A DNA stretch of 36,426 nt from an uncultured Clostridia bacterium (GTDB lineage Bacteria > Bacillota > Clostridia > Christensenellales > UBA1242), in NCBI GenBank assembly GCA_944383405.1, contig CALWPL010000011.1, positions 1 through 36,426 on the forward strand, in the 5' to 3' direction. The translations under genes were made by a program, and so were the position numbers. Below the pieces are notes generated by a model, which saw only the letters and a program-made list of their open reading frames with translations, ran no database searches and was not told the origin of the DNA. This document shows, piece after piece, positions 25,767 through 34,093 of this stretch; position 1 is the stretch's first letter; each line of letters opens with the position of its first letter.

Positions 25767-27038
25767 TTATTTCACCCCACAAATTATTTTTACAATATCT
25801 TCATCTTTATAGTATCTTGATTTAGAATAAGTCCTAAGTTTATTACTATTTGTAATAATTGGCTTGCTTCCCGCAATAGGATTATTTGTATACATTAAAG
25901 GACAAATAGAAGAAATATTTACCCCAAACTTTTTAAGTTTTATATATTCTTCTGTTTTTGAAAATTTATCAAACACATCAGGTGCTGTTGTCATTATAGT
26001 TCTAATACAAACCTTTTTTCTATTACTTAATTTTAAATTTTCTTCAATCCTATTTGCCCATGAAATAAGTTGATTATATGTCAAATGTGGGCATCCTATA
26101 AAGCAAAGGCTAGGCTTAGCATCCTTATCCTTCCACATTATTGGATAACTTTTATAAACTCTCTCTAACTCTTCGTCATCTATAACATAAGTCTTTACAT
26201 TTTCATTTAAAAGTTTCTTTCCAAACTTCTTTGCCTCAGGAGTTAAATTTTCAATATGATATAAACCTACTGCACCATTTGATGCTGTCGCTGCCCCAAA
26301 ATCTTTTAAATAAGATATAACATCATCATTTATTTCTTTTCCTAAAAATTTATCAAGCCCTACGACAAAAGGAACATCTTCCATAACCTTCATACCAATA
26401 GCACTACCTAAAATTTGTGCCTCTGGGAGAGAAGATGTTTTTACTTCAATAACCCAATTTGCTTTCCTGCCTTCATCTGTTAGTAAACCAAACTTAGGAA
26501 CTTTTCCAAGTAGTGCTCCAAATATATCAAGCATCCCGCTATTCCTATTACATCTAGCACCAAGTACCGAATTTGCAAATACAACAGCACTACTCTCTGC
26601 CCATGATAGAATATCCCCATATTTTGGCGTATTTCCAACTTCTTTAAGATAGCAAGTACAGGTAAAAGCATTTTTATCTTTTAAACCAATTTTTGCTAAT
26701 TGCTCTTCATAAGTTTTTTGCTTTGAATACATTATCTTACTAAAAATTAGTTTATTAAGTAACCCGCATTTTACATTTTTATAATCAATAGGTCGTGGGT
26801 CCATTGTAAACGGATAAGGAGTTTTAAGTCCTGCTTCAATTATTTCGTCCATAATTCGATAAACAGGTTTTAATAACCCTATTCCAAAAGATGTAACAAG
26901 ATGTCCACTTGTCGTTACTGGCACAAATTCTTCTGCTCCAAATAAATCTCCAAATTCAACAAGCGTCTGCATTATCTTCGCCTTTGTTTTTCCTTCCTTA
27001 CCTTCAAGAATACTTTTTTCTTCTTCGGTTAATTTCAT
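25767..27038 (-). CDS. Aconitase X catalytic (large) subunit, DUF521 family
   Basis: A 423-residue Fe-S hydro-lyase subunit. Candidate cluster cysteines lie in 'FTCTCYLKEVGNTPKYGD' (C127, C129), 'LGARCNRNSG' (C163), 'FIGCPHLTYNQL' (C316) and 'ISSICPLMYTNNP' (C379). The C-terminal 'PIITNSNKLRTYSKSRYY' is a family hallmark. Known members dehydrate cis-3-hydroxyproline (bacteria) or mevalonate 5-phosphate (archaea). No mevalonate or hydroxyproline genes are nearby, so the substrate is unknown; the small subunit follows one base later. A TTG at 27065 extends the frame, but ATG 27038 is chosen because AAAGGGGG precedes it and the homologous start is MKLTEEE. It has its own extended -10 promoter at 27106-27134. 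An oxygen-labile cluster fits an anaerobe. Confidence 0.9.
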   Translation of the reverse strand: MKLTEEEKSILEGKEGKTKAKIMQTLVEFGDLFGAEEFVPVTTSGHLVTSFGIGLLKPVYRIMDEIIEAGLKTPYPFTMDPRPIDYKNVKCGLLNKLIFSKIMYSKQKTYEEQLAKIGLKDKNAFTCTCYLKEVGNTPKYGDILSWAESSAVVFANSVLGARCNRNSGMLDIFGALLGKVPKFGLLTDEGRKANWVIEVKTSSLPEAQILGSAIGMKVMEDVPFVVGLDKFLGKEINDDVISYLKDFGAATASNGAVGLYHIENLTPEAKKFGKKLLNENVKTYVIDDEELERVYKSYPIMWKDKDAKPSLCFIGCPHLTYNQLISWANRIEENLKLSNRKKVCIRTIMTTAPDVFDKFSKTEEYIKLKKFGVNISSICPLMYTNNPIAGSKPIITNSNKLRTYSKSRYYKDEDIVKIICGVK

Positions 27039-27105
27039 AATTTCCCCCTTTGTGCACTTAAACAAAATAAGTTATCAACAATTTATCAAGTTTTGTTAAT
27101 AACTA

Positions 27106-27134
27106 ATTATATCAACTTTTTTAAAACTCACAAA
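27106..27134 (-). promoter_or_regulatory. Promoter of the aconitase X operon
   Basis: Minus strand: TTTGTG (27134-27129), 17 bases, TATAAT (27111-27106) preceded by TGA (perfect extended -10). Downstream, two TTGATAA copies 11 bases apart (27089-27083 and 27078-27072) lie in the leader. Confidence 0.5.
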
Positions 27135-27139
27135 ATAAA

Positions 27140-28813
27140 TTACTCAGTATTTTCAAATTTTTCTTGTTTTTCTTCTTTTAATTTATTCTCTTGTTTTTCT
27201 ATATTCTCTTGCATTACTTTGTTCTCTTGTTTTACTCTATCTTGTTCATTACTGATAATTCCCACTTTTTTACTTTTTTTCTTTTTCACATAACCACTGA
27301 TTAAATTAGATGCCATTTCTTTTAAGTATTTCATTTCATTTGATTTAAAAGTACAAAGGAAAAATAAAAGCGTCGTTATAGCAAAGCATATAAGTCCTTT
27401 ATAAATAAAATTAAGAATAGATACTCCTTGAATTAATGAGCATAAATAGTAACTTATAACCCCAGAAGCAATAGTTAATATAAACATTCCGCCTTGTCTT
27501 AAATAATAATCTTTTGCAGAAGTTTCAAAAACTTCTTTGTATAAATATGGTGGTTCAAGAGCGTCTACAACAAAAATTCTACTTAAAATCAAACCTAAAA
27601 ATATCCCTACAAGCCCCAGTAAATAACATAGTAATATTGATAACACAAGATTTAACCCTGCCGAAATAATTAGATAAAATTTTACCTTTTTAAATAGTCC
27701 ATAATTCTCCCTATAACATGTAACAGGAATTGCTATGTTTTGCAAATAAAAATAAGCACACATTGCAAGAACCGAATATGTGTCAAGCACATATTGGGAG
27801 TCATTTAACCACAATAAAATAAAATCATTAAAGGTTACAAACATGGCAATCGCACAAAATGCTGACAAATAATGAAACATTAAAAGTAAAGTACGAAAAA
27901 TTTTTAAAGATTTTTCTTTGTTTTTTTCAAGCAAAACACTTCCAATACTAGCAAAAACCGCACTATTTAAAATGCCAAGAAAACCCGATAGAGAAGATAT
28001 AATAGTATTATAATTGCTAACATACCCTACAATAATAGTACTAATCATAACAGATATTATGATTGAACTTGTATTTGAAATTATAACATTTCCAAGTTTG
28101 TATAAAAAAGTATCTTTTATATTACTCTTTATACTATTTTTTTCTTCCTTAGAAAGTGTGCATTGCTTGTTCTTTATAAATGGATATTTTTTGTCTGCAT
28201 AAATTGAAAGTGCCAAATTTGTTAAAAAATTACAAACTATTTCAGCCAAAATATATATTCTATAATCAGGTATAACAAATAATAAAACTATCCTTAATAT
28301 TGACCGAATAGTTAAATTTACCATCCAAAAAATTTTAATAATTGATATGTCTTGATGGGCTTCAATAATTGTCTGCTTATAACTAAGCAAATAAGATAAT
28401 GCTGCATTTGACAAAAATAGTATATAGTAAATAAATAAATCACTATCTGTAATAGCAACATCTGGTGAAACAATAAATTTTAAAAAAGGAGCAACGCATA
28501 AACCGAGCACCAAAACAACAAGTGCAATTATATTATAAATTTTTTTAAAATAATTCATGTAGGCAGCCATTTTTTCTTCATCATGCTGTGCTACTGATTT
28601 ATAAAGAGAAAAAATTAATACACTACCCATTCCAAGTTCAGCAAGACTTAAAATTGACAAAATACTAGAATAAAGCGAATTTATACCAAGAACATCTCTT
28701 CCCAGTTTTTGAATAAGAAAAGTTTTGCATACAAAATTTAATACCAAGAGTAAGACTTGGTATAAAATTCCAATTATTAAATTTTTTAACGACTTTTCTT
28801 TTCTATTTGCCAT
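27140..28813 (-). CDS. Polysaccharide flippase (Wzx-like, MOP superfamily)
   Basis: A 557-residue membrane protein with roughly 12-14 transmembrane segments, of the PST/MATE-like group that flips lipid-linked repeat units across the membrane. The N-terminal part, 'LIIGILYQVLLLVLNFVCK', leads into 'FLIQKLGRDVLGINSLYSSI', typical of Gram-positive exporters. Several strongly hydrophobic helices follow, e.g. near 'IVALVVLVLGLCVAPFLKFI'. The last ~60 residues are a cytosolic tail, Lys-rich and then a Gln/Glu/Lys heptad-like stretch (KQENKVMQENIEKQENKLKE), probably a coiled coil. ATG 28813 has AAAGGT upstream and lies one base after the preceding GT2 gene. It is the last gene of glycan operon B, which also carries the Wzy-like polymerase. 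Confidence 0.88.
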   Translation of the reverse strand: MANRKEKSLKNLIIGILYQVLLLVLNFVCKTFLIQKLGRDVLGINSLYSSILSILSLAELGMGSVLIFSLYKSVAQHDEEKMAAYMNYFKKIYNIIALVVLVLGLCVAPFLKFIVSPDVAITDSDLFIYYILFLSNAALSYLLSYKQTIIEAHQDISIIKIFWMVNLTIRSILRIVLLFVIPDYRIYILAEIVCNFLTNLALSIYADKKYPFIKNKQCTLSKEEKNSIKSNIKDTFLYKLGNVIISNTSSIIISVMISTIIVGYVSNYNTIISSLSGFLGILNSAVFASIGSVLLEKNKEKSLKIFRTLLLMFHYLSAFCAIAMFVTFNDFILLWLNDSQYVLDTYSVLAMCAYFYLQNIAIPVTCYRENYGLFKKVKFYLIISAGLNLVLSILLCYLLGLVGIFLGLILSRIFVVDALEPPYLYKEVFETSAKDYYLRQGGMFILTIASGVISYYLCSLIQGVSILNFIYKGLICFAITTLLFFLCTFKSNEMKYLKEMASNLISGYVKKKKSKKVGIISNEQDRVKQENKVMQENIEKQENKLKEEKQEKFENTE

Positions 28814-28814
28814 T

Positions 28815-29810
28815 TTACATACCTTTTAAAAATCGCCTTGTTTTAAGCAAAAAATATGCAAGTGAAATTTTTTTATTTTTTACGCAATAAAAAGCAATTT
28901 TTTGTTCTAGTCCCTTTGGCTTGAAATTTTCAATAGCATTTTTTACAAAATCTTTTTCTAAATATTCGTTTAAAAGTTCTTTTGCTCTATTTTTCCCATT
29001 ATATTTAACTTCAAAATATATTCCACCAAAAAGAGGTTTTATTATTTCAAAATAATATGTTTGTTTAAACTTATCGTCTATGTTTTTTAATTTGTTTACA
29101 AATTGCACTTTATATAAGCAAAGTTTCATAGTCTCGACAATATAGTTTTTCAATCTAACATTTGATAATGTTGAATTTTTATGATTATAATTATAAAGAG
29201 GATCTTTTAAATAATAAAAAACAGGATTTTTAAGTAAAAAATCATGACTAAAAATTTGGTCTTCTCCCCATGAAACCGTTTCAATAAATCTTAAGTCATT
29301 TATTGCTTCTCTTAAATATAATTTATTCCAAACTGCAGAAACATTGTAATTAGGCGAATATACAAATTCATTTAAATCTTTTGTGTTTTCAATATTTACT
29401 ATTCCACTATTACCATTTGCTACTATGTGCACATCGGTTTTATTTAGAAAATTACTAAAACCGCACATAACCATTTTAACATTATTCTTTTTTATTTCGT
29501 GCACTAATCTCTCAATCATATCTAGGCACATTGTATCATCACTATCACAAAAGGCTACATATTTTCCTGTTGCATTATCTAAACCGCAATTTCTCGCACT
29601 TGAAACCCCACCATTTTCTTTATTTATAATCTTAATTCTATTATCTAATTCTTGGCGTGTTTTACAAATTGAAAGACTATTATCTAAACTCCCGTCGTTC
29701 ACTAAGAGTATTTCAATATCTTTATAAGTTTGATTTACTAAACTATCTATGCAACTATTTAAATATTTCTCTGCGTTATATACAGGAACTATAATGCTAA
29801 CTTTATCCAT
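28815..29810 (-). CDS. Family 2 glycosyltransferase
   Basis: A 331-residue inverting glycosyltransferase. The GT-A fold spans residues about 4-230: KVSIIVPVYNAEKYL, D39 in LLVNDGSLDNS, 'NGGVSSARNCGLDNATGKY', D89-S-D91-D92 in FCDSDDTM, and 'SWGEDQIFSHDFLLK' with the catalytic acidic pair. All motifs are intact. It closely resembles EpsJ/CpsI-type capsule enzymes; the donor sugar is unknown. The C-terminal ~90 residues are basic and helical. ATG 29810 overlaps the stop of the upstream Caps_synth gene by one base (TAATG), with GGAGAAA seven bases upstream, so the pair is translationally coupled. Confidence 0.92.
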   Translation of the reverse strand: MDKVSIIVPVYNAEKYLNSCIDSLVNQTYKDIEILLVNDGSLDNSLSICKTRQELDNRIKIINKENGGVSSARNCGLDNATGKYVAFCDSDDTMCLDMIERLVHEIKKNNVKMVMCGFSNFLNKTDVHIVANGNSGIVNIENTKDLNEFVYSPNYNVSAVWNKLYLREAINDLRFIETVSWGEDQIFSHDFLLKNPVFYYLKDPLYNYNHKNSTLSNVRLKNYIVETMKLCLYKVQFVNKLKNIDDKFKQTYYFEIIKPLFGGIYFEVKYNGKNRAKELLNEYLEKDFVKNAIENFKPKGLEQKIAFYCVKNKKISLAYFLLKTRRFLKGM

Positions 29811-30721
29811 TATTTTTCTCCTAAAATATGTTTATAAAAAGTACCTTCTATATTTTTATCTTCTTCACTAATTCTCCAACCTAATTTAAAAATTTTTGTT
29901 GTATTAGTTAATTTTTTATATAAGTTCTCGTCATATTTTTTAAATAAATTATTTGAAAGACCATAAATATCTACATTGTTAACTGGGACATTATCAATTA
30001 ATTCTTTAACAATCGGCACATTATCGTACATCATACAAATACAATAATCAATAAAAAGATAATCTATAAGATAATTATGCTTTTTCCAATATTCAAAAAA
30101 TATATCTCTTAACCCAACAAATATAGGATTGTTTTTTGCCCCGCTCATAAAGAAAGCGCTCCACCTACCTTTGCTTACATACCCATTATATTTGTCTCCA
30201 TCTTGTATGTTGTTTGTGTAAAAAGGTAAATTAATTAAATCCTGCGTAATGTCTCCTGCTAAATAAATTGTAGCGTCAAGCCAAATACCACCATAAATAG
30301 ATAGGAGACAGGCTCTTAAAATGTCTGAAAAATGAGTTATAGTCATAATCTTTTTATCAAATTTTTCAAGAATGTAATCTGGAATATCAACATATTGTTT
30401 GAAATTCTCTTTTGTAATTAATACAACTCTATTTGTGTATATCTTTTGTACAGAGTTAAAACATGCCTTTACAATATCTGGCATATTTTCTTTTCCTTGC
30501 CACCAAAAAACCCAAACCTTAAAATCACTATCAAGCATCTCAATCTTTGTATCCTTTGGTACCAAGTTATAATAATTCTTATAAAGATATTTTATTATGT
30601 TTTGAAACCACTTGTCCCTGTACTTGTGTTTACCAGTTAACTTTTTTAATACTTTAAAGTATAAATAATTTGTTGTAAATTTAAATCCAAATTCTTTAAT
30701 TGATTTTGCTATATTAATCAT
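29810..30721 (-). CDS. Capsular polysaccharide synthesis glycosyltransferase (Caps_synth family)
   Basis: A 303-residue protein of the Caps_synth/GT32-like group. Hallmarks are 'VWVFWWQGKENMPDIV' (69-84), 'VVLITKENFKQYVDIPDYI' (99-117), 'HFSDILRACLLSIYGG' and GGIWLDAT (144-151), which supplies the metal-binding acidic residue (D149). The end, 'IFKLGWRISEEDKNIEGTFY', is also family-like. It likely transfers one sugar to the lipid-linked repeat at the inner membrane face; the donor is unknown. A TTG at 30733 extends the frame, but ATG 30721 is preferred because TTGGAGGATA precedes it. The start lies one base after the stop of the Wzy-GT4 gene, and the end overlaps the next GT2. Confidence 0.85.
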   Translation of the reverse strand: MINIAKSIKEFGFKFTTNYLYFKVLKKLTGKHKYRDKWFQNIIKYLYKNYYNLVPKDTKIEMLDSDFKVWVFWWQGKENMPDIVKACFNSVQKIYTNRVVLITKENFKQYVDIPDYILEKFDKKIMTITHFSDILRACLLSIYGGIWLDATIYLAGDITQDLINLPFYTNNIQDGDKYNGYVSKGRWSAFFMSGAKNNPIFVGLRDIFFEYWKKHNYLIDYLFIDYCICMMYDNVPIVKELIDNVPVNNVDIYGLSNNLFKKYDENLYKKLTNTTKIFKLGWRISEEDKNIEGTFYKHILGEK

Positions 30722-30722
30722 A

Positions 30723-33179
30723 TTATCCTCCAAGATATAACTTTTCTATTTGTAATTTTGCAGAATTTTTATCAAATTTAGCCTGAATTATTTTTTCACT
30801 TGTATCTTCTCTTTTAAATTTTTTCAATTCTAAAATCTTATTTGCCCAGATTTCACTATTTTCTTTTAAATCAATAAAAGTACAATTTCCGGTTATATTT
30901 GTTTCACGAGATATAGCGTCAGACAAAATTAGTGGGAGCCCAGAAGCCTGTGCTTCAACAGCAACAATCGGCAAGCCTTCATGAATTGATGTCATTACAA
31001 AAACATCACTTGCTTGTAAAATACAGTTGACATCTTTTCGCTCATTTAAAAATAATACATTACTATCTAACTTCAATTCTAAGACCTTTTTCTTTACATC
31101 TTCTTGCAAATCTCCAACACCCACAAAAACTAGTTTTGCACTTTTATCTTTTTTTGAAATACAACTAAAAATTTCAACTAATTTTTCCTGATTTTTTTGT
31201 GGAACAAATCTGCCTATATTAAGAATAACAAAATTATTTTCTAAATCCAATTCTTTTCTATACTTTTTTCTAATTTCAGCATTAAATCTAAATTTTTCTA
31301 AATCAATAGCATTGTTTAGTATGATTACTTTTCCACTTTCAGCAATTTTTTTCTTAAACATAAATTCGCTTGCTTTATCAGAGCATGAGACCAAATCTGT
31401 TGCAAAGTTTTTAACAAGGAAAAGTCCTATTTTATCTGTAAAATTTTCTTTATTATCATTTCCACCCATGTGAGAGTGAAAAATAACTTTTTGAATATTC
31501 CCAAACTGGCTACCAAAAAAGGCAAATATTCCGACAACCTGGCTTGTTGCATTAATATGTATGATGTCATACTTATTACTATTTTTTAAGAAAAATATAA
31601 CAGCATTTAACATTTGTGCTAGAAAAGATTTCCCTAAGTAATTTATTTTAACATCAATATCTTCTAGCCTTTTTGTTAAAATTTGATTTTTTATTTTGCT
31701 TGACTTTATAAGCACATCAAAATCAAATTTTGATTTATCCATACTCTCAATTAAATTAACCATATACACTTCTGTTCCGCCCATATCAAGACAGGTGTTA
31801 TAATAAAGTACTCTTTTCTTTTCATCCTTCTTTTTTGATATTTCAAAAAATGCTAGAATAACTGGAACATAGAAAACTAAATCCATAGGAGTTGATTCAA
31901 ATAACGCAAGGCAAAAATATGGAAGAATAATTAAGAGAAGTGAAGTATAAGTTTTAAACTTTCCTTTTAATTTTTTAAAATCAATGAAGGAAATTATTAT
32001 GCTTAGTATAAGCAAGTAGCCTATTACCCCATATCTCCATAAAGTTTCAATAAAGAGATTGTGTGCCGCCATTTGACCAACACCAACTGAACCTACTCCC
32101 TTTCCAAATAAAATTTGATTTGCTGATGAAGAAAAATCTTTTAAATACATCTCCCATATACCAAATCGTCCTGGGTCATATTTTATTTCTCCATTATAAA
32201 CATCTTCCCACCACTCATCTGTTTGATAACTTGTATCTTCTTCAACATTATCTGTAATAGACTCCCCAGTTGAGATTATACGCAACATATAAACTTTTGT
32301 AGTATTAAAACAGCATAAAACTGATATTAATAAAACTGCTCCAAAAACAAACATAAATTTTAAAGATTTCTTTTTGTTCTTTATCAGATAAAAAATTAAA
32401 AATAGTAGTAACGCAACTATAAATGAAATTATAAAATTACGAGAAAGGGTTAAGTAAGTAAAAATAAAAATAGGGGTAAAAAGAAATAAAAATTGTGTAG
32501 AAGAAATTTTATTTTGGTACCTTAAAAAAAACAATAAACTTAGGCTAATGGTTGCATGCATTGCAAAATTATTTGTATGCAGAAAAAGACCAGAAAATCT
32601 AAATGTATTTTCTACAAACTGGCTAGGAATTATTTCCAAAAGTCTTGGCGAAATTGATTTAAACAATGCAAAGAATGAAGATACAATAAGTCCAAGTGAA
32701 AATAAAAGGACTATTTTGCTAAGACTAATTTTTTCTTTCTTTTCATTTATCACATATAAAACCAAAAAAAATAAAATAGTTTTTATAATTGGTAAACCAT
32801 GCAAGTTATGAAGAGGAAGTACTAAAAACACAGAAAAAACTAAAATAGGAATTAAGGTTTTAAAATTTAATCTTTCTTTAAATTTTATAACTTCATAAAC
32901 ATATCTTATTAAAATAATTGCACTTAACACACAACTAAAAAGATCAAAGGTAAACAATGGGGAACTTACTGATAATGAAAAAAGTCCTATAAAAGAAGAA
33001 AGATACAAATACAAGGCAAAAATCTTTTCATAATTATAAAAAAAACTTATAAAAATTGCATAAAAAAGAAGTAGCCAAATTGCAATTTCAAAAAAACAAC
33101 CCAAAAATAACAAAATTGACAAAATAATATAATTTAAAAATTCAAAATTTACTTTTACAAAATTAATTGCCTTGTTCAT
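30723..33179 (-). CDS. Wzy/O-antigen-ligase-like membrane protein fused to a GT4 glycosyltransferase
   Basis: An 818-residue fusion. Residues 1 to about 445 are a polytopic membrane domain (about 11-12 helices) with a large extracytoplasmic loop, 'DPGRFGIWEMYLKDF' and then 'ILFGKGVGSVGVGQMAAHN' (R near 337, H near 371). This is the Wzy_C/ligase signature for joining lipid-linked glycans outside the membrane. Residues about 455-818 are a cytosolic GT4: 'VLYYNTCLDMGGTEVYMVN', 'VIFHSHMGGNDN', 'ILNIGRFVPQKNQEKL' and EX7E in SIHEGLPIVAVEAQ (near 734-742). The two halves act on opposite membrane faces, so the fusion physically links repeat-unit assembly to polymerisation. ATG 33179 has GGGGA about 11 bases upstream. 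No frameshift or stop separates the domains. It is second in operon B. Confidence 0.88.
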   Translation of the reverse strand: MNKAINFVKVNFEFLNYIILSILLFLGCFFEIAIWLLLFYAIFISFFYNYEKIFALYLYLSSFIGLFSLSVSSPLFTFDLFSCVLSAIILIRYVYEVIKFKERLNFKTLIPILVFSVFLVLPLHNLHGLPIIKTILFFLVLYVINEKKEKISLSKIVLLFSLGLIVSSFFALFKSISPRLLEIIPSQFVENTFRFSGLFLHTNNFAMHATISLSLLFFLRYQNKISSTQFLFLFTPIFIFTYLTLSRNFIISFIVALLLFLIFYLIKNKKKSLKFMFVFGAVLLISVLCCFNTTKVYMLRIISTGESITDNVEEDTSYQTDEWWEDVYNGEIKYDPGRFGIWEMYLKDFSSSANQILFGKGVGSVGVGQMAAHNLFIETLWRYGVIGYLLILSIIISFIDFKKLKGKFKTYTSLLLIILPYFCLALFESTPMDLVFYVPVILAFFEISKKKDEKKRVLYYNTCLDMGGTEVYMVNLIESMDKSKFDFDVLIKSSKIKNQILTKRLEDIDVKINYLGKSFLAQMLNAVIFFLKNSNKYDIIHINATSQVVGIFAFFGSQFGNIQKVIFHSHMGGNDNKENFTDKIGLFLVKNFATDLVSCSDKASEFMFKKKIAESGKVIILNNAIDLEKFRFNAEIRKKYRKELDLENNFVILNIGRFVPQKNQEKLVEIFSCISKKDKSAKLVFVGVGDLQEDVKKKVLELKLDSNVLFLNERKDVNCILQASDVFVMTSIHEGLPIVAVEAQASGLPLILSDAISRETNITGNCTFIDLKENSEIWANKILELKKFKREDTSEKIIQAKFDKNSAKLQIEKLYLGG

Positions 33180-33209
33180 TTAAAATAATTCCCCTGTATA
33201 AGTTTTAAC

Positions 33210-33977
33210 TTACTTTATCATGACTTTAATAAAATTTCCTATGCAATAAATAAAATACTCAAAACTATTTATAATCTTATTTGTTTTCATGAATTTTAAT
33301 AAACCTTTTGTACTTTTAAAGACTTCAAGTTTTTTAGATTTATTTTCTTTATTTTGACTACTAATAGTTAATAAATTTTTTTGAATATTATAAAACTTAG
33401 CACCTGCTAAATATAATCTAGACAACAAATACCAATCATCTAAATATGCCCAATCTAAGACCCCACCTGCTTTTAAAAGAATTTCTTTTTTTATAAGCAA
33501 AGTAAAACTATTTAAAACATCTGTTTTCTTTAATTTTTTAACTATTTCATCATGTGTTGATATACACTTTTTAATCTCTGTTTCCTTATCAATGCTCTTA
33601 ATAGCATAATTTGAGCCAACTACACTTAGTTCGCTATCCTTTTCAAACTGAGAAACTAGTTCTTCAAATCTTGTTTGCTTGCTTACACTCCCACACTTAT
33701 AAAGAGCGATATAATCTCCTTTGCAATACTGCAATCCAAAATTTAAGGCTTTATTCTCTGAGTCAAAATTTTCGTTTTTATATATTTCAATTAAACTATG
33801 CTGCTCCCTTATTGATTCAAGCGTAAATATTGCATCTTCTTCAATTTCTCCACTTTGAATAATGATAATTTGAGTTGGTCTATAAGTCTGATTTAAAATA
33901 CTTTTTAGTGAAATCTCAATATCACTAGCCTTAGTTTCACTTGTTAAACTCATCAAAACAGATATGTCTTTTATCAT
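33210..33977 (-). CDS. GT2-fold protein with degenerate catalytic motifs
   Basis: A 255-residue protein of the AmsE-like GT2 group by overall pattern: 'ISLKSILNQTYRPTQIII' at the start, 'KALNFGLQYCKGDYIALY' in the middle, 'GSNYAI' and 'LDDWYLLSRLYLAGAKFYNI' near the end. The two defining acidic motifs are missing: the nucleotide aspartates (usually V-D-D-G) are replaced by Q41-S-G, and the D-x-D-D metal motif by K94-C-G-S in LYKCGSVSKQTRFE. The later acidic D180-D181 is kept. It may be inactive and act as a scaffold, or be metal-independent. ATG 33977 has GGGATAT ten bases upstream. First gene of operon B, 30 bases before the Wzy-GT4 fusion. Confidence 0.75.
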   Translation of the reverse strand: MIKDISVLMSLTSETKASDIEISLKSILNQTYRPTQIIIIQSGEIEEDAIFTLESIREQHSLIEIYKNENFDSENKALNFGLQYCKGDYIALYKCGSVSKQTRFEELVSQFEKDSELSVVGSNYAIKSIDKETEIKKCISTHDEIVKKLKKTDVLNSFTLLIKKEILLKAGGVLDWAYLDDWYLLSRLYLAGAKFYNIQKNLLTISSQNKENKSKKLEVFKSTKGLLKFMKTNKIINSFEYFIYCIGNFIKVMIK

Positions 33978-34008
33978 AATATTAATATCCCTATTTTTTA
34001 ACTATTTT

Positions 34009-34037
34009 AGTATATCATTAAACATTTATTCTAACAA
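34009..34037 (-). promoter_or_regulatory. Promoter of glycan operon B
   Basis: Minus strand: TTGTTA (34037-34032), 17 bases, TATACT (34014-34009) preceded by TGA (extended -10). The start near 34002 gives a short leader; the next five genes downstream are separated by no more than 30 bases. Confidence 0.6.
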
Positions 34038-34048
34038 ACTAATTATGT

Positions 34049-34080
34049 AAAAAAAAAGAAAATAACATAAATTTGTTATT
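34049..34080 (-). terminator. Terminator of the reverse rubrerythrin gene
   Basis: AATAACA (34061-34067) and TGTTATT (34074-34080) form a perfect 7-bp stem with a 6-base loop. On the minus strand it is followed by TTCTTTTTTTTT. It insulates operon B from the upstream gene. Confidence 0.7.
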
Positions 34081-34093
34081 CCCTTTTTTAAAA

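Noticed and set aside
29383..29727. 114-codon plus-strand frame inside the GT2 gene
   Set aside because: Antisense shadow of a conserved glycosyltransferase; no start signals.
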